DNA of 64,000 nucleotides from Paramecium octaurelia (lineage: Eukaryota > Ciliophora > Oligohymenophorea > Peniculida > Parameciidae). Below are positions 50,994 through 63,517 of the stretch, piece by piece. Below the pieces are notes generated by a model. The model worked only from the letters and a program-made list of their open reading frames with translations. It searched no databases and was not told the origin of the DNA. How positions within the stretch are numbered: the first letter of the stretch is position 1; each line of letters starts with the position of its first letter. Both the position numbers and the translations under genes were made by a program. The stretch spans positions 274,200 through 338,199 of the forward strand of contig CAJJDP010000096.1 in the NCBI GenBank assembly GCA_905182995.1, read 5' to 3'.

Positions 50994-51785
50994 ATGAATA
51001 TTTTAGCACAATTAATTTCAACAATTTTCTTGTCAAGTACTTCCTCATTAGCTTAAGACTTGATTAATTTAGGAAATTAATGCACTTGTGAATAATTGAC
51101 ATCACTATATGACTGCTAGTATTTTAGTAAATGTGAATTTGTCAATTAAGTTTGTTATCAGAAAACTTGTGAATAAATGAATGTTGAAGCTTGTTTAAGC
51201 AGCGATTGTGCTTGGAATAATGGAAAATGTTCTAAATTTACAAATTGTTAAGATTATTACGCTTCCAATGATGAAGATTGCTCTAACTTAAGACATGATT
51301 GCACTTATAATAATTTAACAAAAACTTGTAAACTAAAAGATGAAAATACAAAATCTTGTTCTGAGCTAGATGGAGCTGATTGTATTTCTGGGATTGATGG
51401 TAAATGTATATATAAAGATAACAAATGTTAAATTTGGACAAATTGTGAAGATGCGGAATATGGACATTGCACATATGGAAAAAATCATTGTATATGGAAT
51501 ATATAAACTAATAAATGTGTATCTGCTTCCTCATGTAAACATATCGGGGATTAGTTATGTTTGTTTGCTTTTCCACATATGAATTAGATTGATGCTTATA
51601 TATGCCAATATGCTTAGAATGGGAGCTGTTAAGACTTCGATACTTCCAATTAGAATTAAGAAACTTGTATATCCCAATCCTATGGGTATTATTAATGGAT
51701 TAATGGAAAATGCACTGCATGTTAATCAATTAATTTTGATTTAATTAAATCCTTATCTGTGTTGACTTTTCTATTATTGATTTGA
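50994..51785 (+). CDS. Cys-rich surface-antigen-like protein
   Basis: 263 residues, single exon. Signal peptide MNILAQLISTIFLSSTSSLA. About 30 cysteines occur in the C-x-W/Y-x(n)-C pattern of Paramecium surface-antigen repeats (SDCAWNNGKCSK, HDCTYNNLTKTC, ADCISGIDGKCIYKDNKC, GHCTYGKNHCIWNIQTNKC). The C-terminus is hydrophobic (LIKSLSVLTFLLLI), consistent with GPI anchoring. It is far shorter than classical immobilisation antigens (over 200 kDa), so it is a small relative. Predicted cell-surface location. Confidence 0.78.
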
Positions 51786-51971
51786 TAAAATCAGTCAAAA
51801 TACATATGAATTTATTCCAATTGATTAAGTTCACTATATCTATTATAGTTAAAATTATTTAAAATTATAATTTATAAATTAAGATATTTCTTAATTTAAT
51901 GTAATAAAAATATACAATTTAAGTTAGAGTGCATAAATGATTAAAATTGCAATATATGTGTAGAAATTATT

Positions 51972-53471
51972 TCAATGCAATTATTCAGTTATTTGTTGAC
52001 TTTTTTTGGTAACTTACTCGTAAATGTACAAATTATCCCAAGTTAAAATCTTTATTTTACCATCCTCCATTTTTATATCTAAATGCTCATCTTTTTCGTT
52101 TAATCTAATTGTAAAGACAAATTTTCCAGTTTAAATTTCATAAAAAGTTAAAGATGAAGATATTATGTAGGTTTCATCTTTAGAGAAAAAGTATGTATTC
52201 AAAAATTATTATTCTTAATTAATAATTTTTCGTATTTTTTTGTTTGAATTTGAAATCAAAGTATAATATAAATAATTCATTCTAGATTTTTGGAGAAATT
52301 AGAGTTTAAATTTATTAGTAATTTATACTTTTTAACTTTATATACTTCCTTTTTCATTCCTTTATAAGCATTTCCACTTTCTTTCCATGTTATCGTAAAA
52401 AATGAGTGTTTATCTTTAATTTTAGTAGGTTGAACTTTTTTTGAATAGTTTAAAATTATTACAATCCTATTATTCAAAGGAAATGCATTGCTTAATCGTG
52501 AGATCTTAATTGTATTTAAATAAATAATTCTAATTATTTTTTTCACAACATTCTATACTCATCCAAGATATTGATCCTTATCTCTATTGCATCAACTTCT
52601 TCTTCATATTATATATTGTAATATTAATTGGGTAATCAAATGCAAAAACCAAGTAATTTTCATCTTTTGTAAATTAAAATAGTAAGATCTTCCGATTTTC
52701 AAAATCAACATTAATTTTACTGTACAGCTCTCCATTTTTAATATTATAGATTAAAATTTAATAGTTCATCAAAATAGCAAGGTACTATTAAGAAACTGTT
52801 TAATATTATATATAATCGGATGAAGGATGAAATCTCTTTATAAATATTACTGTTGGAAGTAACTTAATATATGATCTGTATGGATTTAATTATTCTTATT
52901 CTTTCTTAATATCTTAAACAAATTTATTCATCTAACTTTTGCTTATATTTGAAGAGTGAATCTTTCCAACATTATCAAATATGTCATCATTAGTGAATTT
53001 GAGATAAGATTCTAATTCTAGAATTAATTTGTTAATCTTCCAAATAATTTCCTTATTCTTAGATATATCATCTAGAGTTTCTTTTATTATGTAAATTATC
53101 CTCGTTTAATGATATGGTTATTCTTCTAAAAATTACTAATTATTTTAAAAACAAGAAGAAGCTTGATCTAAGATGTAGTAAGCATCTTCCAAAATCTTAA
53201 TAAGATCTAAAGAGTATAAGAAAGGAACAACCTATTTTTCTTTTTAAAAACAAATTTCACATTAAACTGATCCTATATTTAATTGAGAATCTCGAGCAAA
53301 GATTAATTTCTCTATTTAATGATATTTTCCTTTATGATTTTATTTAAGTTCTTTTAAAAGAATATTGTATATTAAGACTATCCTATTATCTAAATTAACA
53401 GAATTTTTAACTTCAAGCAATCTATGAAGTTTACTTTTACAATCATTCCAAAATGTGGAAACCTAATTCAT
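51972..53471 (-). CDS. Large unknown protein with a C-terminal WD/propeller-like half
   Basis: 499 residues, single exon. The N-terminal half is helical with a Cys pair (VQCEICFQKEKQVVPFLYSL). From ~residue 240 there are beta-propeller-like blades: YLAILMNYQILIYNIKNGEL, YLVFAFDYPINITIYNMKKK, TYIISSSLTFYEIQTGKFVF and IKILTWDNLYIYE. Similar architecture (N-terminal zinc/helical part plus divergent WD repeats) recurs in the gene at 60227-61675. Role unknown. The first 250 codons are duplicated across the artefactual repeat at 54010-54760. Confidence 0.65.
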
Positions 53472-54008
53472 GAGAATTTTATTAATTAATAACCATCAAT
53501 TATTATATATTATTGATATAAACAGAATTTATACGAAAAGCAAAATTTAAATATTGATCGATTCTAAAATAAAAACAGTAGTGGTTTTATCAATTTAGAG
53601 TTATATGTTAAGCCGAATAGTAAAATATCCAGAATTACAAAATAATGAAGCTACTCAGAGATAGTTGGGAATATAAGGATGATGGGAATATTAATATGGG
53701 AGATAAATTTGACCTTGATAATTCCAATCTACTAAGAGAATGAATAGCAATGCATCTATTTAATATTATTATTTTTAATTGATTCAATGAGTTAATTGAG
53801 ATTTTTTCAAATAAATAATATAATATCATTTCTTTAATGCAAAACAAGTATTGTTAATAAAAATGAAAAAAGAATATAAATTAATTAATCAATTAAATAT
53901 AAGGAGAAGAGAAGCTAATAAGCTTAAAATTGACATGTTCATTGAAATGTTGCAAGGTTTATCATATTATGTGAATTCTCCATCTGTTAAACACATTTTC
54001 AAAGAAGT
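52721..54008. repeat. Direct repeat copy A1 (1288 bp), followed by a single N
   Basis: Appears base-for-base the same as 54010-55297 wherever compared (constant offset 1289), joined through one N at 54009. Best explained as an unmerged contig overlap. Confidence 0.9.
53889..54008 (-). pseudogene. 3' fragment of the Cys-rich gene (artefactual copy)
   Basis: The last ~40 codons of the gene complete at 55178-56065, cut at the N. It is an assembly duplicate rather than a true pseudogene. Confidence 0.7.
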
Positions 54009-54009
54009 N

Positions 54010-54760
54010 TGTACAGCTCTCCATTTTTAATATTATAGATTAAAATTTAATAGTTCATCAAAATAGCAAGGTACTATTAAGAAACTGTTTAATATTATAT
54101 ATAATCGGATGAAGGATGAAATCTCTTTATAAATATTACTGTTGGAAGTAACTTAATATATGATCTGTATGGATTTAATTATTCTTATTCTTTCTTAATA
54201 TCTTAAACAAATTTATTCATCTAACTTTTGCTTATATTTGAAGAGTGAATCTTTCCAACATTATCAAATATGTCATCATTAGTGAATTTGAGATAAGATT
54301 CTAATTCTAGAATTAATTTGTTAATCTTCCAAATAATTTCCTTATTCTTAGATATATCATCTAGAGTTTCTTTTATTATGTAAATTATCCTCGTTTAATG
54401 ATATGGTTATTCTTCTAAAAATTACTAATTATTTTAAAAACAAGAAGAAGCTTGATCTAAGATGTAGTAAGCATCTTCCAAAATCTTAATAAGATCTAAA
54501 GAGTATAAGAAAGGAACAACCTATTTTTCTTTTTAAAAACAAATTTCACATTAAACTGATCCTATATTTAATTGAGAATCTCGAGCAAAGATTAATTTCT
54601 CTATTTAATGATATTTTCCTTTATGATTTTATTTAAGTTCTTTTAAAAGAATATTGTATATTAAGACTATCCTATTATCTAAATTAACAGAATTTTTAAC
54701 TTCAAGCAATCTATGAAGTTTACTTTTACAATCATTCCAAAATGTGGAAACCTAATTCAT
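54010..54760 (-). pseudogene. 5' fragment of the propeller-like gene (artefactual copy)
   Basis: Repeats the first 250 codons of the gene at 51972-53471 and is cut off at the N; not a second gene. Between 54761 and 55177 (and the matching part of the first copy) there is only a possible 35-residue plus-strand ORF needing a 31 nt AAG intron, which I do not call. Confidence 0.7.
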
Positions 54761-55297
54761 GAGAATTTTATTAATTAATAACCATCAATTATTATATATT
54801 ATTGATATAAACAGAATTTATACGAAAAGCAAAATTTAAATATTGATCGATTCTAAAATAAAAACAGTAGTGGTTTTATCAATTTAGAGTTATATGTTAA
54901 GCCGAATAGTAAAATATCCAGAATTACAAAATAATGAAGCTACTCAGAGATAGTTGGGAATATAAGGATGATGGGAATATTAATATGGGAGATAAATTTG
55001 ACCTTGATAATTCCAATCTACTAAGAGAATGAATAGCAATGCATCTATTTAATATTATTATTTTTAATTGATTCAATGAGTTAATTGAGATTTTTTCAAA
55101 TAAATAATATAATATCATTTCTTTAATGCAAAACAAGTATTGTTAATAAAAATGAAAAAAGAATATAAATTAATTAATCAATTAAATATAAGGAGAAGAG
55201 AAGCTAATAAGCTTAAAATTGACATGTTCATTGAAATGTTGCAAGGTTTATCATATTATGTGAATTCTCCATCTGTTAAACACATTTTCAAAGAAGT
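54010..55297. repeat. Direct repeat copy A2 (1288 bp)
   Basis: Second copy of 52721-54008. Unique sequence resumes at 55298. Confidence 0.9.
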
Positions 55298-56065
55298 ATG
55301 CCAATTGCAAGATAATTAATCATTGCACTTTTATTCTTCTTAAAATTAATAACACATAGCAACTTAGCACTAATTGTTTTACCAAGTGCAACTATATTGA
55401 TTGAAATCATCATATTTGCAATCAGAGAAGCGTTCTGAACAATTTAGACGAGAATTATTATCATTTTGATTTTTTATTATCAAACATTTTTAGACATTTG
55501 TATTAACAATATTTCTGAGGCATTAATCCTAAATTTATATTTTTTGATACTTTAGAAGATATAGCATTACAGTTCGCTAAACATTAATTGTTAACCCAAA
55601 CACATTGTAATCCTTATATTTTGGAAACTAAACAACTTGTTCTTTCGTAGATTTCTCGACACTAATCCCTAAATAATTATTTGTCTATATTCTTAAGAGA
55701 TTTTTCTTTATGTATTAACTCAGGAATCAAATTTGAAGAATGCTTAGCTATGCAAGATCCATCCCATCGACATTCAATTCCAGAAGGATGAAGTTTTGAA
55801 CATTCTTCAGGATCTTTTATATCTGAACATATTTTAAACTAAATTTCATTTTGATTTATCAAATTCAGGTCAATTCTATTACTATTTATATGTTGTAGTT
55901 GCCAGTTTTATTGTTAAGTTTGATGATAACTATTATATATATATATATATACTACCTTTAATGAATTTTCTCTGCCAATTTAGCTTACTTATATGCTTCC
56001 GTATTAGCAAATCTTGCTGTGCTCGCCATAATAATCAAGATAAATACGATTTAAATGGTTTACAT
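55178..56065 (-). CDS. Cys-rich surface-antigen-like protein
   Basis: 279 residues in three exons (introns 26 nt, largely a (TA)n run at 55930-55955, and 22 nt). Signal peptide MQTIQIVFILIIMASTARFA. Repeated C-x-W-x(n)-C modules: GIECRWDGSCIAK, LQCVWVNNQCLANC, YSCTWQNNQCQVAMC and LSCNWHTSLKMC. The hydrophobic C-terminus (SILSLLASLLLIFN) suggests GPI anchoring. Same class as the protein at 50994-51785, with little direct sequence identity. The second intron is needed to keep the Cys modules in one frame. Confidence 0.72.
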
Positions 56066-56454
56066 TTATATTTTTACTAATTGATTAAGAAGAAAAGAAT
56101 TATATAAATTTTAATAATAAATACATATAGAAATACGAAAACCATATGAATACATTTTCAAAAATTAATTTAAATCTTATCCTATTATTACTTACAATTA
56201 ATTTAAATTCATAACTAATTATTGTTTGACAGTCTAATAATATGAGTATATTTTAAAAATATAAATAATTATTTCTTTTTATTATTATATAACTTCAATA
56301 AGAGGAGACCTTTTCTTCAAGTTTAGCTATTCTCCAAACTTCAACAAAGATTTGGTATTTTATTCTTTACATGAAATATGCTCATTCTTTAATTAGGTAT
56401 CTCGAAAATAAAAATTTATATTAATATCAAATGACTTATAAAATACAACAGTTA
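56066..56454. other. AT-rich intergenic stretch
   Basis: About 390 bp; nothing supported. Confidence 0.5.
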
Positions 56455-56838
56455 TCATAATAAGTGTTTGACAAACTTAATGGCTTTAAATGACCTGAAA
56501 ACAAATTTTTGTTTTTATTAAATCCATTCATCTTCCTTATATGTATTGATCTTGCTATTAAACTCTTGAATCTTAATTGAGACTTGAATTTTTTTGATTT
56601 TTCCATCTGCTTTAATGTTAAGAGTTATTCCAAACTATTATCCAGAAAAAAAAATCCTAAGAAGAGTCAGTGCTAGAAGAATAGTTTTGTATTTAAGTCC
56701 TAAATTTTATTTTTTCTCTAACCGTTCTTTCATTCTTAATTTTTGTAAATATATTAATTTTTACATCAACCACTAACTGGACGATAATAATTTGATTCTA
56801 TCAAATTTAAAACTTAATCTAAATGAAGGATCAATCAT
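56455..56838 (-). CDS. Hypothetical small protein
   Basis: 127 residues from ATG 56836-56838 (MIDPSFRLSFKFDRIKLLSS) to TGA. The end is coding-like (LNIKADGKIKKIQVSIKIQE, YKEDEWIQQKQKFVFRSFK), with a short hydrophobic segment (KTILLALTLLRIFFSG) in the middle. The plus strand is also open for ~140 codons here. I prefer the minus frame because its coding strand is A/purine-rich like its neighbours. The true 5' end may lie in an upstream exon. Confidence 0.35.
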
Positions 56839-57131
56839 TCTCAATATTTATGAATAAAATTTTCTAACATTATTTTAATTCCACTTTCCTATTGAGAAAA
56901 AGTTTACATAAATTAAACTAAATTAAATTGTAAGCTTCCTCTTACTATATTTTTATACAAATAGCAATTGTTGAGGTTTGAGTTTGCTACAACATTTACA
57001 AATTTTATATATTTTTGCAATTTGGAATTTTATTTCATTTTCTTTTTTACTCAATAGAATAATATTTTAATTCTATTTGATTTATATTAAGGAGAGGATG
57101 TATAACTAGAATCTATATAAGATAATAAAAA

Positions 57132-58481
57132 ATGAGCAGCATAGTTTATCAGAATTCAAAACCCCAGTAATTTATGGAATATAACCCAGCATATGAATAA
57201 TAATAATAATAAATATAGATTCAAAAACTCAACCAAAAGTAATAAGAAGAAGTTTAATCTATTCGATATTACCTTTATGATAGTCTACAATTCCTGATTA
57301 ATTTACTTTACTCATCAAAAGCAGTAAATGAGCATTTTGAAAATGATCCTCAACATCCAATGAGAATAATTGCTCGAAATAAAATTACTCTTTAGTTAAA
57401 TTTATCCAATAGCATTCAATTTGACTAATCATTCTAATACAAATCTGATCCTAAACTGAATTAAGTATTACAAATAGAAAAATAAAATGCTAAAAAATTA
57501 TTAGAGCAACTTCCACCTGAGTTTAAATTAGAGTTTGAAAACTATTTAGAAATATATCAATCAAGCAGTTTAGATTAAAATATTGAAATGCGTTCATTAA
57601 ATATGGAATAGACTAATATTGAAACAAAGTTCGATTCTAATGTTCTACAATCTATTATAAATTCAATTTAATAGGTGGATAAAACGACTTAATAATTTAG
57701 AGAATAAAAAGTATACAAAATACCGAACATTTAGGATATAATAACAAATGCAAAGTAAATATTACAATTATAATAGCAACTATTATTAAAAGACAAAATA
57801 TTCACTTGTAAAGAATTATCCTAATCAAAACCAGATATAAATAGAACTATAAGAAATGAGTTAATAACAAGATATGCCAATCCCTTTATCTTAAAATAAA
57901 TTCAAATTAAAAAGTACATTTAATAATTAATATTTTCAAGGAAAGCTACACCGTCCTATTAAAGACAAACAAATTTTTGGAATTCAAAATAGAAAAATCT
58001 ATAAAGATACTTCATAAAGAAATAAGAATCATTGTAATTATTAACACTTAGGGAAAAATTTATGATAATAGATTTTTATTCATTTTTATATATATTTAAT
58101 TTTAATAATCAATCACCGCATCAACACAGTGTATATTCAGTGTACTCAAGCAAAAAAATAAAAATACAAAAATATTTTGATACATTTGAGTTCTTAATGA
58201 GTTATTACGATGATGATTTGATAATGTACAGAGTTAAATATTATAATTTTCCATTAATATGCTTCAAAATTAAATTATCAAATCTTTTGATACAAAATTA
58301 ATCAAATATTGATAGTGCTCCTTTGCATATTTATATAATCGCAATGAACCCCGAATAATTATCAATTTTTTTAATAGAAATATCATTTATTATTATTATA
58401 GTTTAACAAATAGAGAAAATGAATAATGTGTGTAACGTCAGTTATTTCTTATTTATCATCTTTTTGTTTTTAAGGATGTGA
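57132..58481 (+). CDS. Hypothetical Gln-rich protein
   Basis: A single TGA-free frame of 449 codons starting MSSIVYQNSKPQQFMEYNPA with a poly-Gln run. The first ~300 residues look coding (LYDSLQFLINLLYSSKAVNE, LLEQLPPEFKLEFENYLEIY). The last ~130 codons (after ~58060) are AT-rich and hydrophobic and may be 3' untranslated DNA reached because an intron or the true stop was missed. No domain recognised. Confidence 0.5.
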
Positions 58482-58801
58482 AAGCTTACTTGCACGTCTA
58501 TCACCTAGATGATTGTCCCTCAATCAAATTTTTTTAATTCATATTTTTTCATTGAAAAGTTTTTAAAAATATATCGAAAAGTAAATACTACTATATATTA
58601 AATAGAAATTTCTTTCGAGATTTCTTTCATTCCTTAAAAATGGTAAAACTCTCATAAAATGTTTTAATTGAATTATCATTTTTATAAAAAAAATCGATCA
58701 TGTATTATTAAAGTATTTTAATAATTCAAATATTTTAATTATTTTAGTTTTTAACAAATGAAATTCATAAAAAAACATTTTTTTTTAAAGAGATATTTTA
58801 A
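58482..58801. other. AT-rich intergenic stretch
   Basis: About 320 bp; no supported gene. Confidence 0.5.
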
Positions 58802-60153
58802 TCAAATGACAAATAAATATAGATATAATGATTTTTAATTTGATTGAAATAATCAATTTTCATATATACTTAATCAATCCAAATATTATCGTATTTAAAT
58901 AGAACATGATCTATCATCCCAAGTTATTAAGTATTCTCCATTATCTGTCATCTTCCCAAATATCACTTTAGTTTAGAAATCTATAGATTATATAGTTGCA
59001 AACTCATCATTTTAATCTATCTAGATTACATTAACACAACATCGATTTTTATTTATTAATATCTATTTTTGTTAGATATACTGTATAGGGAAGAACCAAA
59101 AACAACCCCTATTTTTTTTCCTTTCACTTCCTACTCCAACCAAGACTTCTTTAGATTTTGCAAAATTATTATTCTCTTTATCCAACTAATAAATATGCAT
59201 TTATTCCCTCATTTCAGGTTGAAATACAAAGATTTAGTCACTCAAGAAACATAGCCTTCTGCCCCATTAGTTAATCTGTATTATTTAAAACGGAATCCAA
59301 ATTTTTGCATCGTTATCGTATGAATGGATCAATATCTAATTGTCTTTAGAACAAGAGGCTAATTAATTTTCTGCTTCATTTAAACTTATACTACTGACAA
59401 AACTAGAATGTCCTCCTATTGTTTAAGAACATTCCCATAAATCATAATCCTTAACCCAAAATTTTATAAGCATATCATCACTGCTAGATATTAATAGATC
59501 TTCATTTTTATTCATCAATAAGCAATTAATTCCTCCTTAATGCCCTTCTAACCTTTATTTAATATCCCATTTTTAATCATCGTTTAAATAGCAAACAGAA
59601 ATTGTTTTGTCACAACTGCCTGATAAAAATTCATTTGATTTTTTCATAAAATATTGACAATATATGCTTTTCTTGTGAAAATTCAGCTTTTAAATCCTCT
59701 TTAATTATCCCTTCTTAAATTCAAAGACCTTTATTTTGCTCGACTCATATCCTCCTACCATCAGAGTGTTATTATAATTGAAGGCAAATGTATTAATTTA
59801 TTCATCCTTTATTGAATTAATCAACTCATACTTTAATGTCTTCATTTCCAATTAAACCTTTTTGGAAGGACCATCAAAATATTATTAAGAGAATTCTTAA
59901 AGACCAATATAGATAGTCTCAATCATTTGTTCTGCGCTCCTTGAAATCATTGATATGAGAGATTGCTTCTCTTTTCTAAACCTTATCTTAGAAGATAGTA
60001 AATCATTTAATTGGTATAAATTTAACCTGTTTAACTCTTCCTCACTTATCGAGCAATCAAATTTTAATTCTTCCTTTAATGTAAAAAACAATCTTTATAT
60101 CTGATCAATAATTTTTTCTAGTTCGACATTTAAATTGTCATCGCTTTTATTTA
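58802..60153. repeat. Direct repeat copy B1 (1352 bp), followed by a single N
   Basis: Appears identical to 60155-61506 (constant offset 1353), separated by one N at 60154. Same signature as repeat A, so probably an unmerged contig overlap. Confidence 0.9.
58874..60153 (-). pseudogene. 3' part of the WD40 gene (artefactual copy)
   Basis: Same as 60227-61506 but lacking the first ~56 codons because it is cut at the N. It should not be counted as a gene. Confidence 0.75.
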
Positions 60154-60154
60154 N

Positions 60155-61506
60155 TCAAATGACAAATAAATATAGATATAATGATTTTTAATTTGATTGA
60201 AATAATCAATTTTCATATATACTTAATCAATCCAAATATTATCGTATTTAAATAGAACATGATCTATCATCCCAAGTTATTAAGTATTCTCCATTATCTG
60301 TCATCTTCCCAAATATCACTTTAGTTTAGAAATCTATAGATTATATAGTTGCAAACTCATCATTTTAATCTATCTAGATTACATTAACACAACATCGATT
60401 TTTATTTATTAATATCTATTTTTGTTAGATATACTGTATAGGGAAGAACCAAAAACAACCCCTATTTTTTTTCCTTTCACTTCCTACTCCAACCAAGACT
60501 TCTTTAGATTTTGCAAAATTATTATTCTCTTTATCCAACTAATAAATATGCATTTATTCCCTCATTTCAGGTTGAAATACAAAGATTTAGTCACTCAAGA
60601 AACATAGCCTTCTGCCCCATTAGTTAATCTGTATTATTTAAAACGGAATCCAAATTTTTGCATCGTTATCGTATGAATGGATCAATATCTAATTGTCTTT
60701 AGAACAAGAGGCTAATTAATTTTCTGCTTCATTTAAACTTATACTACTGACAAAACTAGAATGTCCTCCTATTGTTTAAGAACATTCCCATAAATCATAA
60801 TCCTTAACCCAAAATTTTATAAGCATATCATCACTGCTAGATATTAATAGATCTTCATTTTTATTCATCAATAAGCAATTAATTCCTCCTTAATGCCCTT
60901 CTAACCTTTATTTAATATCCCATTTTTAATCATCGTTTAAATAGCAAACAGAAATTGTTTTGTCACAACTGCCTGATAAAAATTCATTTGATTTTTTCAT
61001 AAAATATTGACAATATATGCTTTTCTTGTGAAAATTCAGCTTTTAAATCCTCTTTAATTATCCCTTCTTAAATTCAAAGACCTTTATTTTGCTCGACTCA
61101 TATCCTCCTACCATCAGAGTGTTATTATAATTGAAGGCAAATGTATTAATTTATTCATCCTTTATTGAATTAATCAACTCATACTTTAATGTCTTCATTT
61201 CCAATTAAACCTTTTTGGAAGGACCATCAAAATATTATTAAGAGAATTCTTAAAGACCAATATAGATAGTCTCAATCATTTGTTCTGCGCTCCTTGAAAT
61301 CATTGATATGAGAGATTGCTTCTCTTTTCTAAACCTTATCTTAGAAGATAGTAAATCATTTAATTGGTATAAATTTAACCTGTTTAACTCTTCCTCACTT
61401 ATCGAGCAATCAAATTTTAATTCTTCCTTTAATGTAAAAAACAATCTTTATATCTGATCAATAATTTTTTCTAGTTCGACATTTAAATTGTCATCGCTTT
61501 TATTTA
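60155..61506. repeat. Direct repeat copy B2 (1352 bp)
   Basis: Second copy of 58802-60153. Unique sequence follows from 61507. Confidence 0.9.
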
Positions 61507-61675
61507 TGTAATATCTCCCGAAATCCTTAATCTTCTAAACATCTTTGATGTGAGTCTTGTGTTTTTCATTCTACAAACACTTAAAACAAAATAATCTAAA
61601 ATCTTTGCATTATTCATTAGTACAAAGATATTCAACATCTGTATCATGATCAGGAATATTGCAATTCTAATTCAT
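60227..61675 (-). CDS. B-box-like zinc finger plus WD40 repeat protein
   Basis: 482 residues, single exon, complete. The N-terminal ~45 residues carry a B-box-like Cys/His set (CNIPDHDTDVEYLCTNEQCK and LFCFKCLQNEKHKTHIKD). A coiled-coil linker (~residues 50-150) follows, then WD40 blades: INTFAFNYNNTLMVGGYESS, FLSGSCDKTISVCYL, GHQGGINCLLMNKNEDLLIS, SSDDMLIKFWVKD, GHSSFVSSISLNEAENQLAS and CSKDNQILIHSYD. This architecture is a large family in Paramecium; it serves as an interaction platform, with no specific role known. Confidence 0.85.
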
Positions 61676-62815
61676 TATATTAATTATTACTCTAATTTTC
61701 CCAATTCTATAAACAGTTACGAATGAATATTATAATTTGTAACATTGTATGGTATTATTTAACAAACAGTAATTTTTATTTATGTTAAAAATCACATAAT
61801 TAACATATTTTTTTGATATTATTTAATTTTGAACATGGTCAATTATATCTACGCAACATATGAATATGAAAATACAAAGAAAGTGATTATTTTATCAATT
61901 GTTGAAATTTCCAAAATATCAGCCGTACATAATAATATTGAGCATTGTATTGTTTCCCTAACTTTGTTAACCAACAATAAAGTTAGATAACTTAAAATTC
62001 TAAAAAATAGTATTTATAATATTTTTTAATATGTTTTCTGATTTATTTATGATGGAATAATTTAACAATATGTGAATAGTTGTTGTTCATGAAGTATATT
62101 GGTATTCATTTTCGATTTTGTTTGAAACAAATAAAAATCATTCAGTTGAATCAAAATTCAATTTACTTGAATTATCTATGGAAGTTTTTAATTTAAAAAG
62201 TGTATATTTGAATTATAGATTAGAAAATACTTTTAATTTATTTACCAAAAAAATTAAAAAATGAAATGCTTCGTTTTATAAATCTCATCTAAAATATGTT
62301 CACTTATCAAAAGCAAATAATTATCTCACATCCTCTTAAAATTTTTTAAATATTAATGAATTTTTTAAAGGTTATAAAATCAGAAAATTGAAAGATTGAT
62401 ACTTAATTATAAGATGTACAGATGTAATATGACATTATAATCAAATTATTCTTTCTAGTTTAAAATTACTGTTAAAATTATAGAAATTATATTTATGTTG
62501 TGATTGAATTTATTAAGCTTATTATTATTATTCTTGAAGCTAAGAATCTGCAACATACTAGGCATTGTAATATTTTTACAGCAGCCTGCCCAAAAATCAT
62601 TTAAAAGGTCAATTACTTTCTTATTTATATCCAGATCTCACTTTTGGGATGTACTGAAACATTTTTGTTATGATATGCGCTCGTCCTTTACCTCTTCTGG
62701 AGGCATAAATTGTGTTTATCTTCTATTATTATCCTAATTCTATTTAATATTTTCAACTAGGTCTATCTCAATTATAAACAATTACTTTCGTAGTTTCTTG
62801 TACTACGATTATTCA
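61676..62815. other. AT-rich region without a supported gene
   Basis: About 1.1 kb. A plus-strand frame from 62504 is hydrophobic and open and continues into the next entry; its reality is unclear. Minus-strand pieces (DLDINKKVIDLLNDFWAGCC) hint at a remnant but no model holds. Confidence 0.35.
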
Positions 62816-63352
62816 ATGTTAAACTCAGAAACAGAATTAAATCCTACACCATAAAATTTTAGACGACTAAAATATAATAATTCCAAACCAGTTTAGAATC
62901 CTTTTTACAATGAAAATACCTAATGACCGAAATAAAACACACTTCTATATGAGAGCTCTAATAAAGTTAAAATCCTTTAATTAACTCAATTAGATAATGA
63001 GTATAGATAGATATACTAATTAACCTAGCCTTAAATTACTTAATATGCTAAAAGTCATCAGTATCATGAGTCCCTATAATGCACATATATTTTCTTTATT
63101 TTTTCTATGATTGAAATACATTAGTTTTGCAACATTTTAAGGTTTTTAATTATATTTAAGATAACTTCTTCAAAAAATACAAAGTTGTATTCCTCAACAT
63201 TTAAGTAAACTATTGAGTATTAATATTTTTTCTAGTAACTACTTTTTGTTGCCTCTCTTATCCTTTTTAATGGTATTCTTATCTTTGAATATTAGTAATG
63301 TACATTTTAGTTAAGATAAAAAAACTAATATCAAAAATTCTATTTGTTATGA
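62816..63352 (+). pseudogene. Possible broken gene with an internal TGA
   Basis: A 178-codon frame from ATG 62816 to TGA 63350-63352 containing one internal TGA at 62924-62926. Both sides look coding in the same frame (NFRRLKYNNSKPVQNPFYNE before; NTLLYESSNKVKILQLTQLD after). Two hydrophobic segments lie in the second part (YIFFIFSMIEIHQFCNILRF, LLFVASLILFNGILIF). No intron removing the TGA was found. It may be chance openness in AT-rich DNA. Confidence 0.25.
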
Positions 63353-63517
63353 AAGAGATATTAAGTTTTTTTAAATATAGTAAGAAGATGGGTCGGTAAA
63401 AACAGAACAATTTAGAAGTTTAGATAAAGATTATAAACAAAAACTTGAGTCTTCAAATAATCTAAAATAATTATAATAATAATGATGATGATAATGATAT
63501 GTCATTATCTGAATTAG

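Noticed and set aside
55152-55400. Plus-strand ORF starting MKKEYKLINQLNIRRREANK
   Set aside because: The minus strand here encodes the Cys-rich protein C-terminus with conserved C-x-W modules and a GPI-like tail, which is better supported.
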